The notes under the pieces were generated by a model, which was not told the origin of the DNA, searched no databases, and worked only from the letters and a program-made list of their open reading frames with translations. Position numbers and translations under genes: made by a program. Below, in pieces: positions 48,832-58,379 of a stretch of DNA of 64,000 nt (position 1 is its first letter; each line of letters starts with the position of its first letter). The stretch covers positions 372,001-436,000 of the forward strand of contig JAYQSP010000001.1 in the NCBI GenBank assembly GCA_038146925.1, given 5' to 3'. Origin of the DNA: UBA830 sp038146925 (lineage in GTDB: Bacteria > Pseudomonadota > Alphaproteobacteria > MPNO01 > UBA830).

Positions 48832-49242
48832 ATGGCCGAAGCATTCTCTTTCGAACTCGTCTCGCCGGAAAAGCTGTTGCTGTCCGACGATGTTGAAATG
48901 GTCGTCGTTCCCGGCGCCGAGGGCGATTTCGGCGTACTCGTCGGTCACGCACCGCTGATATCGTCGCTGCGGCCCGGTGTTATCGACACCTATAACGGTG
49001 ACAAGGTCGAAAAACGTATCTTTGTCGCCGGCGGCTTCGCCGAGGTGACCGGCGAACGCTGTACCGTCCTGGCGGAAGAAGCCGTGCCGGTCGAGGATAT
49101 CGACGCATCCGCCGTCGAGGAACGGATCAAAGCCGCGAATAAGGCGATTTCGGAAGCCGACAACGACACTGCGCGCACTGCCGCTGAAACCGAACTGGCG
49201 GTGGCCGAAGCCATGCTGGCAGCCGGCCACGCCCGCTCGTAG
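48832..49242 (+). CDS. atpC: ATP synthase F1 epsilon subunit
   Basis: AtpC regulates and couples the rotor; its C-terminal helices can block ATP hydrolysis. The 136-residue protein has the N-terminal beta-sandwich (FSFELVSPEKLLLSDDVEMVV, split by GAEGDFGVLVGHAPL) and a C-terminal Ala/Glu-rich helical part. It is the last F1 gene. Confidence 0.96.
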   Translation: MAEAFSFELVSPEKLLLSDDVEMVVVPGAEGDFGVLVGHAPLISSLRPGVIDTYNGDKVEKRIFVAGGFAEVTGERCTVLAEEAVPVEDIDASAVEERIKAANKAISEADNDTARTAAETELAVAEAMLAAGHARS

Positions 49243-49479
49243 CATTTAAGTCGCGTCGGGATCTTCACCGGCACGCAATCCCCATTTTCACGCTGTCGCA
49301 GGGTAGACAAAACGCCCTGATTTCGGCAGTCTTACCGACAAGATGGCAGAAAATCCCGCCTGAATTTTTTCACCGCCCGTGCGGTATCCGATGAGTGGCG
49401 CGCATCCGAGGCAGAGGCGTTCAGGCAAACGAATAATCCGAGGCTGCAAAGAGCCCGTCGGGATACTGCGGAGGTTTAC

Positions 49480-50793
49480 ATGTCCAGAACCGTTTATTCG
49501 ACCGTCCTGGGGGCGGCGGTGGCGTTGATTGCCATATTCGTTTCGCCCGAAGCCGCAATGGCGCAGGATGCCACTTTAAGCGGCGGGGATACTGCATGGA
49601 TCCTGACCGCGACGGCGCTGGTTCTCTTCATGACTCTTCCCGGGCTGGCGCTGTTTTACGGCGGTCTGGTCCGCGCGCGGAACCTGCTGTCGGTCCTGAT
49701 GCAGTGTTTCGCAGTGGCGAGCCTGATGTCCGTGATGTGGCTGATTGTCGTCTATAGCCTCGCCTTCGGCGACGGTGGGACGGCGAACGCCTGGATCGGC
49801 GGGTTCAACAAGGCGTTTCTAGCCGGCGTCGGCACCGGCACGCTCTCGGGCACGATACCGGAATCGGTATTTTTCATGTTCCAGATGACCTTCGCGATCA
49901 TCACGCCGGCGCTAATCGTCGGCGCTTATGTGGAACGCATCAAGTTCAGTGCGGTTCTGTGGTTCAGCGCAATCTGGATCGTGCTGGTCTACGCCCCTGT
50001 CTGTCACTGGATCTGGGGCGGTGGATGGCTTGCCGACCGTGGAGTGAAGGATTTCGCCGGCGGTCTGGTGGTTCACGTCACCGCTGGCGTCTCGGCGCTG
50101 GTTATTGCCAAAATGCTTGGCGGACGCCGCGGATTTCCGAAAGAAATCACGCCGCCGCATCATCCCGGACTCACCATGATCGGTGCGGCCATGCTGTGGG
50201 TTGGCTGGTTCGGATTCAACGCCGGTTCGGCGCTGGCGGCGGACGGGGCTGCGGGGATGGCGATGGTGGTCACGCATATTTCGGCAGCCTCCGCTTCGAT
50301 CACCTGGATGTGCATCGAATGGGTAAAGCATGGCAGGCCCAGCCTTGTGGGCATCGTGACCGGTATGGTCGCCGGTTTGGCGACGATCACGCCTGGCGCC
50401 GGTTTCGTCGGCCCCGTCGGCGCGCTGGTGTTCGGATTCGTGGCGGCTTTCGTATGCTATTGGTGTGTCGGCTTTATCAAGCAGAAAATCAATATCGACG
50501 ATTCGCTCGACGTCTTCGCCGTGCATGGCGTCGGCGGCGCGCTGGGCATTCTGCTGACTTCGTTCTTCGGCGCGGAAGCCCTGGGGGGGCTCGGCCTCGG
50601 CGAAGGGATGACCATGACCAGGCAGCTTGGCGCCCAGGTTCTCGGTCTCATTGTCGTCGCCGCCTGGTCGCTGGTGGTCAGCTGGATCATCGTCAAATTC
50701 ATTCAGAAAACCATCGGGCTGCGCGTTCACGAAGAGGACGAAATCGAGGGACTGGATATCACATCGCATGGCGAACGCATCCACCTGAACTGA
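49480..50793 (+). CDS. amt: Ammonium transporter
   Basis: Amt channels ammonium across the inner membrane. The 437-residue protein has a signal peptide ending at AMAQ, eleven hydrophobic helices and the conserved pore histidines in HVTAGVSALVI and FAVHGVGGALG. The PII gene glnK, usually upstream of amt, is absent, and I found no sigma54 -24/-12 pair in the 237-base upstream gap. Confidence 0.95.
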   Translation: MSRTVYSTVLGAAVALIAIFVSPEAAMAQDATLSGGDTAWILTATALVLFMTLPGLALFYGGLVRARNLLSVLMQCFAVASLMSVMWLIVVYSLAFGDGGTANAWIGGFNKAFLAGVGTGTLSGTIPESVFFMFQMTFAIITPALIVGAYVERIKFSAVLWFSAIWIVLVYAPVCHWIWGGGWLADRGVKDFAGGLVVHVTAGVSALVIAKMLGGRRGFPKEITPPHHPGLTMIGAAMLWVGWFGFNAGSALAADGAAGMAMVVTHISAASASITWMCIEWVKHGRPSLVGIVTGMVAGLATITPGAGFVGPVGALVFGFVAAFVCYWCVGFIKQKINIDDSLDVFAVHGVGGALGILLTSFFGAEALGGLGLGEGMTMTRQLGAQVLGLIVVAAWSLVVSWIIVKFIQKTIGLRVHEEDEIEGLDITSHGERIHLN

Positions 50794-50924
50794 ACGCCGC
50801 TACGGAGGGCCTCTAGTCTATTGATTTGCAGAAGTTTTCCGGCATTTCTTGAATTTTACGCCGGGAACCTTGTGTCCTAGGATAATCTGTGGAGTACCCT
50901 CGATAAACTTTAACGGGTGGCGAA

Positions 50925-51806
50925 ATGGACACCTGGACATTGGATGATGTCCCGTGGGACCGCTTCGATGCATCGAAAGTGGATCCTGAGATCATACCGA
51001 TCGTCAAAGCGGCGAGTATGGTCGAATACAACGCGAACGATTACCGACAGTATCTGAACAACGTCTTCCGCGGCGACGAGCGCGCGCAAAAAGCGATAGA
51101 CCAGTGGACTGTCGAGGAAGTCCGGCATGGCGCGGCGCTCGGACGCTGGGCAGAGCTGGCAGATTCCGATTTCGATTTCGACCGCGCGTTCAAACGTTTC
51201 GTCACCAATTACAACATTCCTCTGGCCGCGACCGAATCGGTACGGGGGTCCCGGTCGGGGGAACTGGTGGCGCGATGCATGGTGGAAACCGGAACGAATT
51301 CGTTCTACAGCGCGCTGGCGGATGCGACCGATGAACCGGTGCTTAAGGATATCTGCCGGCGGGTCGCAGAAGACGAGTTCGCCCATTACTGCATGTTCCA
51401 TGCCTATATGTGCCGCTATCTGAAAAACGAAAATATCGGATTTTTCGAACGGTTTCGTATCGCGTTCCAGCGAACTGCGGAGACCGAGGATGACGAGCTT
51501 GCCTGCGCTTATTGGGCAGCGAACCGCCCTGGCGAGCGTTTCGACCGTCGCGCCAATTCGGTGGCCTATGCCCACGGGGCGCTGAAATACTACCAGCCCG
51601 TTCATATCCGGCGCGGGGTCGAGATGATTTTCGGTGCGTTGGGACTGGACCCGTCAGGGCCCCTCGGGTGGTTGGCCACCCGCGCTGTGCGCTCTTTCAT
51701 CTGGTATCGCGGTCGTTTGTGTCCGCGTTTCGCTGTGTGGTCGAACCGGCTTTCGACCAGTTGGTCGGCATCGCCGGTGGCCGATCACGGAATCACGTCT
51801 CGATAG
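50925..51806 (+). CDS. Ferritin-like diiron protein of unknown function
   Basis: The 293-residue protein has all six ligands of a ferritin-like diiron site in the right order: Glu34, the pair Glu65/His68 (EEVRH), Glu121, and the pair Glu151/His154 (EDEFAH), spread over four predicted helices. It is longer than a minimal ferritin-like domain; the extra C-terminal 110 residues include a Trp/Arg-rich end (SFIWYRGRLCPRF). Relatives include acyl-ACP-desaturase-like and rubrerythrin-like oxidases. Neighbours give no clear role. The fold is confident, the reaction unknown. Confidence 0.8.
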   Translation: MDTWTLDDVPWDRFDASKVDPEIIPIVKAASMVEYNANDYRQYLNNVFRGDERAQKAIDQWTVEEVRHGAALGRWAELADSDFDFDRAFKRFVTNYNIPLAATESVRGSRSGELVARCMVETGTNSFYSALADATDEPVLKDICRRVAEDEFAHYCMFHAYMCRYLKNENIGFFERFRIAFQRTAETEDDELACAYWAANRPGERFDRRANSVAYAHGALKYYQPVHIRRGVEMIFGALGLDPSGPLGWLATRAVRSFIWYRGRLCPRFAVWSNRLSTSWSASPVADHGITSR

Positions 51807-51882
51807 AACGTTATCGTCCCGGCCGGGTGCGATTCCGCATAAGAGGATCAAGATCCGGGTTGTGTTCCGCCTGTGCGTTTAA

Positions 51883-52359
51883 TCAGACTTTCCAGTTCGG
51901 ATAGGCTGTTATCACCTGCCGGTAGATTTCCCGCTTGAATTCCACGATTTCGCGAATCAGGGTTTCAGGGTCGGTCCATTTCCACCGGGCGAATTCGGGT
52001 ACATCCGTCGCGATATCGATTTCCGCGTCGTCTCCGGCAAACCGGAACGCCGCCCATATTTGGGCCTGACCAAGATATTTTCCGCCCCATGCCTGTTTGC
52101 TGATACGGCGGGGCAGGGTATAGGTGCGCCAGGTGTCGTCCATGCCGATCAGCTCGGCACTTTTGATGCCGGTTTCTTCGCGCAGCTCGCGGACAGCCGC
52201 ATCGACCGGGCTTTCACCCGGGTCGATCCCGCCCTGCGGCATCTGCCAGGCGTCCGGCGCGTTCAGCCGCTCGCCGACGAAAATCCTGTCGCGATTGTTC
52301 AGCAGAATAATACCGACGCAGGGCCGGTAACGGTCGGGCGGGGAACCGGGATCGTTCAT
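51883..52359 (-). CDS. rppH: RNA pyrophosphohydrolase RppH (Nudix)
   Basis: RppH removes pyrophosphate from mRNA 5' ends to trigger decay, and also hydrolyses dinucleoside polyphosphates. The 158-residue protein has the Nudix box GGIDPGESPVDAAVRELREE with the catalytic glutamates, and PCVGIILLNNRDRIFVGERL at the N-terminus. Its start overlaps the preceding deacetylase stop by four bases (ATGA). Confidence 0.95.
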   Translation of the reverse strand: MNDPGSPPDRYRPCVGIILLNNRDRIFVGERLNAPDAWQMPQGGIDPGESPVDAAVRELREETGIKSAELIGMDDTWRTYTLPRRISKQAWGGKYLGQAQIWAAFRFAGDDAEIDIATDVPEFARWKWTDPETLIREIVEFKREIYRQVITAYPNWKV

Positions 52360-53669
52360 GGTTTCGCCGCCGTTGCGTCGGCCGCTGCATCGTTCCGGGT
52401 GAGCGCCGAGACGGGGGCGAGGACAAAACCCCGGGCCCGCAACTGGCGCGTCCAGTTTGCGATTCTTTCCAGGCTGACCGGATAGGGTGACGCGATCCCG
52501 ATCGCCTGCTTCTGGCGGCGCGCGCGCCTTTCAAGCTCGCCGAACTTGCGGTCGATATCCTTGCGCGAAGCGCGTTCGTCCAGCGTCAGGGTTGCCATCG
52601 CATAGGTCATCTTGAGTTCGCGGGCCACGGCAGGAGCGATGCTGCGCGTCGTGCTGCCGCTGTCCAGATACATCAGGCCCCGCTGGTTCAGGGCGTTCAG
52701 CACGGGTTCCATATGTTCGCGCGACGCCGTAAACCGGGATCCGAGAAAATCCACCACGCCGACATAGCCCGTCCCCCGGCTCAGCGCCCAGAACAGCCGG
52801 TCGAGATTGCCGTTGGCGTTCAGAGACGTCAGCAGTGTCTGCGGTCCGGGATCGTAGGCGGGATAATTGACCGGCTCCATCGGAATGTTGATCAGTACTT
52901 CGTGGCCTCCGGCCCGCGCCAGCCGGATCCATTCGTTGAGCTTCGACGAGTAGGGCGCGAAGGCGAGCGTAACGCCGCCCGCCAGCCCCTGTATGGCCGA
53001 TTCCGTAGCGGCGTCGGACAGACCGAGGCCGGTTACGACGATTCCGATGCGCGGGCGCCCGTCGGACCGGTTGAATGGTTTTGCGTAAACCTCTGCCGGG
53101 CGCCGCCCGTCATCGCCGACCTTGGGAAGCGGTCCGATGGCCGTGGGCTGCTCCAGCGCCGGATCGGGCGCCGGAGGAAGCGGGTCATCCGGAACGATAC
53201 GAGGCAGCGCCTTTGGCATTACCGGCAGATCCGGTCGCGCCTGACGTCTTTCCAGTGGTTGCGGCGCTGGTTTGGCTCCCGGTTTTTCGGACGGCGCCGC
53301 CGCAACGGCGGTGTTCTCCGGCGGCGCGGGGCTTCCTTCGACGCTCTTTGCCGGATCTTTTTCAGGTGTCGGTGCCGGCGCTGCGGCGGTGGGCTGATTG
53401 CCGGTTGGCGCATCCTTGGGTGGCGGCGCGGGCTCGGGCGGTTTCTCGGTGGAGGCGCGTTCAGCGGATTGCGACGGTGCCGGAGGATTTTCCTGCCCTG
53501 CCGCCTTCTTTTTCTCTGTTTTCTTTGGCGCCGTTTTTTCTTCCGCCGGTGCCGCCGCTTGCGGCGGCGATACGTCCGGCTCGGACAGCGTGATCCAGAT
53601 AAATACGCCCGCGACCGCGACGACGAAACCGAGCAGCAGAAACAAGGGCAGTCTTGCGCCGCTTTTCAT
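52356..53669 (-). CDS. Divergent polysaccharide deacetylase family protein (YibQ-like)
   Basis: The 437-residue protein has a single N-terminal membrane helix (LPLFLLLGFVVAVAGVFIW), a long Pro/Ala/Glu-rich linker of about 170 residues, and a C-terminal domain of the divergent polysaccharide deacetylase family (PF04748): PRIGIVVTGLGLSDAATE, HEVLINIPMEPVNYP and MYLDSGSTTRS. In enterobacteria yibQ follows envC, and here the order envC-ctpA-yibQ-rppH is similar. A periplasmic cell-envelope role is likely, enzymatic activity unproven. Confidence 0.88.
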   Translation of the reverse strand: MKSGARLPLFLLLGFVVAVAGVFIWITLSEPDVSPPQAAAPAEEKTAPKKTEKKKAAGQENPPAPSQSAERASTEKPPEPAPPPKDAPTGNQPTAAAPAPTPEKDPAKSVEGSPAPPENTAVAAAPSEKPGAKPAPQPLERRQARPDLPVMPKALPRIVPDDPLPPAPDPALEQPTAIGPLPKVGDDGRRPAEVYAKPFNRSDGRPRIGIVVTGLGLSDAATESAIQGLAGGVTLAFAPYSSKLNEWIRLARAGGHEVLINIPMEPVNYPAYDPGPQTLLTSLNANGNLDRLFWALSRGTGYVGVVDFLGSRFTASREHMEPVLNALNQRGLMYLDSGSTTRSIAPAVARELKMTYAMATLTLDERASRKDIDRKFGELERRARRQKQAIGIASPYPVSLERIANWTRQLRARGFVLAPVSALTRNDAAADATAAKP

Positions 53670-53730
53670 TCCTGCTCCCGGGTCGATCTATCCGTATCCG
53701 TTATCCGTTGCACCGGCCGCGCGCAGCGGC

Positions 53731-55011
53731 TTAGTTGCTGGCGCGGCTGCCGTACAGCGCCAATCCGCGCAGCAGGTCGAGCGCGCGGGAAAGCTGATAA
53801 TCCTCGGGCCCGTTTTCGGTTTTGTCTTCGCTTGTTTCTCCCGCATCACCGTCGTTCCCCCCGCCCGGATTGTCGAGCCGGCCACGCAGGTTTTCTTCGC
53901 GCCGCCGCTGGGGCTGCGTGATTTTCTCCACCTTGGCCTGTTCCACGACGATATCGGGATCGATGCCCTTCGCCTGGATCGATCGGCCCGACGGCGTGTA
54001 GTACCGCGCGGTGGTCAGTCGGATCGCGCCGTGGCCCGACAGCGGGATAATGGTCTGGACCGATCCCTTGCCGAATGTCCGGGTGCCGAGAACGATGGCG
54101 CGGCGATGGTCCTGCAACGCGCCGGCGACAATTTCCGACGCGGACGCTGAACCGCCATTGACCAGGATCACGATCGGCAGCCCGTCGGTGACATCGCCGG
54201 GCTTGGCGTTGAAACGCTGGCCTTCATCGGCCCGCCGCGACCGGGTCGAGACGATTTCGCCCTGGTTCAGAAAGGCATCGGAAATCTTGACCGACTGGTC
54301 CAGCAATCCGCCCGGATTGTTCCGCAGATCAAGAACGACGCCCTTCAGCTTGCCGTCCGCTTCTTCCTTCAACCGCTTGATTGCCCGTTCCATGCCGGTC
54401 GTCGTCTGTTCGCTGAACGACGTGATGCGGACATAGGCGATATCGTCGCCTTCCATCCGCGAGCGGACCGAGCGTATCTTGATGATGTCGCGGGTCACGG
54501 TCACTTCGAACGGCTCGCGTCCTTCGCGCCGGATCGTCAGCTTCAGATCGCTGCCGACCTTGCCACGCATTTTCTCGACGGCTTCGGACAGGGTCAGCCC
54601 CTGAACCGGCTCTTCGTCCAGATGGGTAATCAGGTCGCCCGATTTCAGACCGGCGCGGAAGGCCGGCGTATCGTCAATGGGAGACACGACCTTGACGTAG
54701 CCGTTCTCCATCGTCACCTCGATGCCGAGGCCGCCGAATTCGCCCCGGGTCTGGGTCTGCATGTCGCGGAAATTTTTCGGGCTGAGATAGCTGGAATGCG
54801 GATCCAGCGATGTCAGCATTCCGTTGACGGCCGCTTCGATCAGGGTTTCGTCGGATACTTCCTCGACATAATCGGCGCGGACGCGTTCGAAGATGTCACC
54901 GAACAGGTTCAGCTGCCTGTAGGTTTCGGAATTGTTGTTCTGCGCCATTGCGGGCACCGCAAATGCCATCATGCCGGCGACAACGCCTGTTCCGATAAGT
55001 CTGTTCATCAT
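53731..55011 (-). CDS. ctpA: S41-family C-terminal processing protease
   Basis: CtpA-type proteases trim or degrade periplasmic proteins, often cell-wall hydrolases. The 426-residue protein has a signal peptide ending at AMAQ, a PDZ domain (about residues 90-160), and the S41 core with the catalytic Ser in GGSASASEIVAG and Lys in FGKGSVQTI. A polar Arg/Asn/Gly-rich tail follows. Its start overlaps the envC stop (TAATG), so regulation of EnvC-like activity is a plausible partnership. Confidence 0.93.
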   Translation of the reverse strand: MMNRLIGTGVVAGMMAFAVPAMAQNNNSETYRQLNLFGDIFERVRADYVEEVSDETLIEAAVNGMLTSLDPHSSYLSPKNFRDMQTQTRGEFGGLGIEVTMENGYVKVVSPIDDTPAFRAGLKSGDLITHLDEEPVQGLTLSEAVEKMRGKVGSDLKLTIRREGREPFEVTVTRDIIKIRSVRSRMEGDDIAYVRITSFSEQTTTGMERAIKRLKEEADGKLKGVVLDLRNNPGGLLDQSVKISDAFLNQGEIVSTRSRRADEGQRFNAKPGDVTDGLPIVILVNGGSASASEIVAGALQDHRRAIVLGTRTFGKGSVQTIIPLSGHGAIRLTTARYYTPSGRSIQAKGIDPDIVVEQAKVEKITQPQRRREENLRGRLDNPGGGNDGDAGETSEDKTENGPEDYQLSRALDLLRGLALYGSRASN

Positions 55012-56276
55012 TATCCGCGTACCTTGTTCCTGTGTGCCGCTTTCGGCGGCAACGGGTTGATTGGTCGGCCCTGCCGTCTCAGTTCGAAATACAGCTTTGA
55101 CGAGCTGCGCGAAGAAGGGGCCATTTCTCCGAGCGGTTCCCCCGCCAAAACGTCATCGCCTATCTCGGCGCTTATCCTCGCCATGCCCGATATTAGCGCA
55201 TGTCCTTTGTTAGGTAGTTCCAAAATGACAAGATTTCCATAACCGCGAAACTCTCCCGCAAACACCACACGGCCTTTTGTGGGGGCGACGACGGGCGAAG
55301 ACGGCCGGGTTTCGATGAAAATGCCCTTGCTCAACGTGCCGTTTGGCATTTTGGCGCCGAATCCGGTGACTATACGCCCTGGTGCGGGAACCGGGCCTCC
55401 CGGCAATGTGAACGGCGTCAGCGATGCGGTTTGCTTCTTCGGCGTTGCCGTTGCGGGCGCGTCGGTTTTCGGTGTTTGCGCGTCCGGGGGCGGTTCGAAA
55501 TCCTCGCCGCGCAGCGCCGGCGTCCGCTGCCGTTTCGACAGTTCCCGCAATAATTCCCGCATGTTGCCCGCGCGGGCCGACAGGCGGGCGGTCCGCCGGG
55601 CGGCGCGCTGTTCCGCGGTCCGGGTCTGTTCCAGAAGTTGCATTTTCTTCGCGGTCAGGCTGCCGAGCGACATCCGTTCCTTTTCCAGGCCGGTCAACGT
55701 TTCGGCCAGCGATTTTTTGTCCTCGGCGATTTCCGTCCGCAGCGCCTTCAGCGTGCGTAGCTCCTCCTCCAGGCTGGCTGCTTCGTCCTGAAGCTTCGGC
55801 ACGGCGGCGCGCAGCAGGATGGCGCTCCGGATCGTATTGTCGGGCGACCGGGGAATCGCGATCAGTGTCGCCGCGGGCATCCGCGCCATTCGCTGCAGCG
55901 CCGCGAGGGTTGCCGACAGCTGTATCTCGCGCCGAGCCATCGCGTCGGATTTTTCCTGCTCCAGGTCCTGGAGCTGCCTGAGACGATCCTGCAGTTTGTC
56001 CGCCCGGGCCGAATACCTGTAAAGAGAACGGGCCAGAGCGATGCCGCGTTTCTGGATCTCTTTCAGCTCATTGGCCGCTTTCTTGGCCGCGCGGCCCAGT
56101 TGGTCGCGTTTCTCCCGGTTCCTGGAAAGGTCGTCTTCGACTGCCTGTAGCCGGGATTTCAGCGCATCCGCATAGGCGGGAGCCTGCATGCTGCCGCCGG
56201 TCCATAGCAGAACACCGGCCACGGCGGCGGGAACAATCCGGCTACGCGGAGACACGATTTTCCGGGTCGGCGACAT
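55011..56276 (-). CDS. envC: EnvC-like murein hydrolase activator
   Basis: EnvC activates septal amidases at cell division. The 421-residue protein has a signal peptide (ending near AYADALKS), a long coiled-coil region (roughly residues 30-240) and a LytM-like C-terminal domain. That domain lacks the metal-binding histidines of active M23 peptidases: the HxH position reads YFELRRQG, as in EnvC. The ATG at 56276 was preferred to the TTG at 56291. Gene order gpmI-envC(-ctpA)-yibQ matches the enterobacterial gpmM-envC-yibQ group. Confidence 0.88.
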   Translation of the reverse strand: MSPTRKIVSPRSRIVPAAVAGVLLWTGGSMQAPAYADALKSRLQAVEDDLSRNREKRDQLGRAAKKAANELKEIQKRGIALARSLYRYSARADKLQDRLRQLQDLEQEKSDAMARREIQLSATLAALQRMARMPAATLIAIPRSPDNTIRSAILLRAAVPKLQDEAASLEEELRTLKALRTEIAEDKKSLAETLTGLEKERMSLGSLTAKKMQLLEQTRTAEQRAARRTARLSARAGNMRELLRELSKRQRTPALRGEDFEPPPDAQTPKTDAPATATPKKQTASLTPFTLPGGPVPAPGRIVTGFGAKMPNGTLSKGIFIETRPSSPVVAPTKGRVVFAGEFRGYGNLVILELPNKGHALISGMARISAEIGDDVLAGEPLGEMAPSSRSSSKLYFELRRQGRPINPLPPKAAHRNKVRG

Positions 56277-57831
56277 CCTGTGACGCGGCAACCACGAGCG
56301 AGGCGCCGGACATTTCCGGCGGCTTTTCCAGCCCCATGAAATTCAGCAGCGTCGGGGCAATATCGGCAAGCCGCCCGTCGCGAAGGGCCTGCATGCCGGG
56401 AGGCGGGTTCACGACGACCGCGGGCACCACGTTCAGCGTATGCGCCGTGTGCGGCTCTCCGGTCTCGTCGTCGCGAAGTTTTTCGGCGTTGCCGTGATCC
56501 GCCGTGATCAGCATGGTGCCCCCGGCGTTTTCGACCGCCTCTGCCAGCCGTCCGATACAGTCATCCACGGTCCGGATCGCGATTTCCGCCGCGGACAGGA
56601 TCCCGGTATGCCCGACCATGTCGGGGTTGGCGTAGTTGACCAGGATGAAGTCGTACTTGCCCGACGCGATTTCCGCTACCAGCCGGTCGGTAACTTCTTT
56701 GGCCGACATTTCGGGCTGCAAATCGTAGGTCGCTACCTTCGGCGACGGGATGAGAACCCGGTCTTCGCCCGGAAACGGCGTCTCCTCGCCGCCGTTAAAG
56801 AAAAACGTCACATGGGCGTATTTCTCGGTCTCGGCGATGCGAAGCTGGCGTTTTCCTGCTTCCGACACGATGCCGCCCAGAATATTGTCCAGGCTTTCAG
56901 GCGGGAACATGGTCGCCATGAACGCATTGTGGCCGGTGGAGTATTCGGTCAGGCCGAGCGCGGCGGCGAAACCGGCGACGCGCACCCGCTCAAAGCCTTC
57001 GAATGCCGGATCGAGCAGAGCGAGCAGGATTTCACGCGCCCGGTCGGCCCGGAAATTCCCCATCAGAATGCCGTCGCCGTCCGACACGCCGCCATAGCCG
57101 TCTATTGACGCCGGTTCGACGAATTCGTCGGTCACGCCGGCGGTGTAGCTGTCGTCGATTGCGGTGATCGCATCCGGGGCCGCCTTGCCCTTGCCGGAAA
57201 CGATCAGGTCGTACGCCTTTTCCACCCGGTCCCAGCGCTGGTCCCGGTCCATCGCGTAAAACCGTCCGCAGACGGTCGCGATCGCGGCGTCGGTAAGCGT
57301 CGACAGCTTGGCGTCGAACTCGGCGACGAACTCCTTCGCGCTGGCGGGCGGGGTGTCCCTTCCGTCGAGGAATGCGTGCACGGCTACAGGAATGCCTTCG
57401 GCGGTCAGTATTTCGGACAGCTTCAGCAACTGGTCCTGATGCGAATGCACGCCGCCCGTGGAGAGAAGCCCCAGCAGATGGCAGGTGCCCCCGCTTTTCT
57501 TGAGCGCGGCGATGTAATCTTTCAGGGCCGGATTCTGCGGAAGAGAGCCGTCTTCGATCGCTGCGTCGATGCGCCGGATGTCCTGGTTGACGACCCGACC
57601 GGCGCCAAGATTCATGTGTCCGACTTCCGAGTTGCCCATCTGTCCGGCGGGCAGACCGACATCGACGCCGCAGGTATCGATGAAGGCGTGCGGCCCCGCC
57701 TTTGCCAGGCGCTGGAAGTTGGGTGTATTGGCAGGCGTGATGGCGTTGTCGGCCACGTCGGTCCGGTGTCCCCACCCGTCCAGAATGCACAGAACCACGG
57801 GGCGTCGCTTGTATCCTTGGTCGCTACTCAT
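56242..57831 (-). CDS. gpmI: 2,3-bisphosphoglycerate-independent phosphoglycerate mutase
   Basis: GpmI interconverts 3- and 2-phosphoglycerate in glycolysis and gluconeogenesis using Mn2+. The 529-residue protein has the alkaline-phosphatase-type motifs: CILDGWGH at the N-terminus, the catalytic Ser in GNSEVGHMNLGAGR, FLDGRDTPP, and the metal ligands in ITADHGNAEKL and PHTAHTLNVVP. Its 3' end overlaps envC by about 35 bases. Confidence 0.97.
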   Translation of the reverse strand: MSSDQGYKRRPVVLCILDGWGHRTDVADNAITPANTPNFQRLAKAGPHAFIDTCGVDVGLPAGQMGNSEVGHMNLGAGRVVNQDIRRIDAAIEDGSLPQNPALKDYIAALKKSGGTCHLLGLLSTGGVHSHQDQLLKLSEILTAEGIPVAVHAFLDGRDTPPASAKEFVAEFDAKLSTLTDAAIATVCGRFYAMDRDQRWDRVEKAYDLIVSGKGKAAPDAITAIDDSYTAGVTDEFVEPASIDGYGGVSDGDGILMGNFRADRAREILLALLDPAFEGFERVRVAGFAAALGLTEYSTGHNAFMATMFPPESLDNILGGIVSEAGKRQLRIAETEKYAHVTFFFNGGEETPFPGEDRVLIPSPKVATYDLQPEMSAKEVTDRLVAEIASGKYDFILVNYANPDMVGHTGILSAAEIAIRTVDDCIGRLAEAVENAGGTMLITADHGNAEKLRDDETGEPHTAHTLNVVPAVVVNPPPGMQALRDGRLADIAPTLLNFMGLEKPPEMSGASLVVAASQDVADPENRVSA

Positions 57832-57911
57832 GCGGATATCCTGAAAACCTGGTTCCTACTATATAGGAAAAAGCGCCGGAATTGGTACCGGAGACGACGA
57901 AAAACGTCATA

Positions 57912-58367
57912 TTAATCACGGTGGTAGGGGTGCCCCGCGAGTATTTCCTGGGCGCGGTATATCTGTTCCACGAGCATCGCCCGCGCCAGTTGATGCGGCC
58001 AGGTGGCCGCCCCGAATGAGATCGTGGCCTCTGCGCTTTTTCGCAGGTCGGCCGCCAGCCCGTCGGCGCCGCCGATCATGAACGCGACGTCCCGCGCCTG
58101 ATCCCGCCAGTTTCCAAGTCTGTCTGCAAATTCGCGGCTGGAGAGGGATTTTCCGCGTTCGTCCATCGCGACCCGCACGCATCCCTGCGGCAGCGCCTGT
58201 TCGATCAGCGCGCCTTCACGCTGTTTCAGCTCCGCCGCCGACAGCTTGCGCCGTTCTTCCAGTTCGACGATGTCGAGCGGCCAGGTAATCCGGCGACGGT
58301 ACTTATCCAGCAGATCGCGCTCCGGACCGGACTTGAGACGGCCGACCGCGCAGATGGTCAGTTTCAC
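57912..58367 (-). CDS. rlmH: 23S rRNA pseudouridine(1915)-N3-methyltransferase
   Basis: RlmH methylates pseudouridine 1915 in helix 69 of 23S rRNA. The 151-residue protein is a SPOUT methyltransferase with FMIGGADGLAADLR in the knot and the C-terminal LVEQIYRAQEILAGHPYHRD typical of the family. It is 12 bases downstream of rsfS. Confidence 0.97.
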   Translation of the reverse strand: MKLTICAVGRLKSGPERDLLDKYRRRITWPLDIVELEERRKLSAAELKQREGALIEQALPQGCVRVAMDERGKSLSSREFADRLGNWRDQARDVAFMIGGADGLAADLRKSAEATISFGAATWPHQLARAMLVEQIYRAQEILAGHPYHRD

Positions 58368-58379
58368 GAAACCGGCCGG

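Noticed and set aside
49243..49479. Sigma54 promoter upstream of amt
   Set aside because: The best candidate (TGGCGCG near 49395) lacks a GC doublet at the required spacing.
55011..56276. Active M23 peptidoglycan endopeptidase
   Set aside because: The zinc-binding His/Asp positions are replaced (for example YFELRRQG instead of an HFEIR-type end), matching EnvC-type activators.
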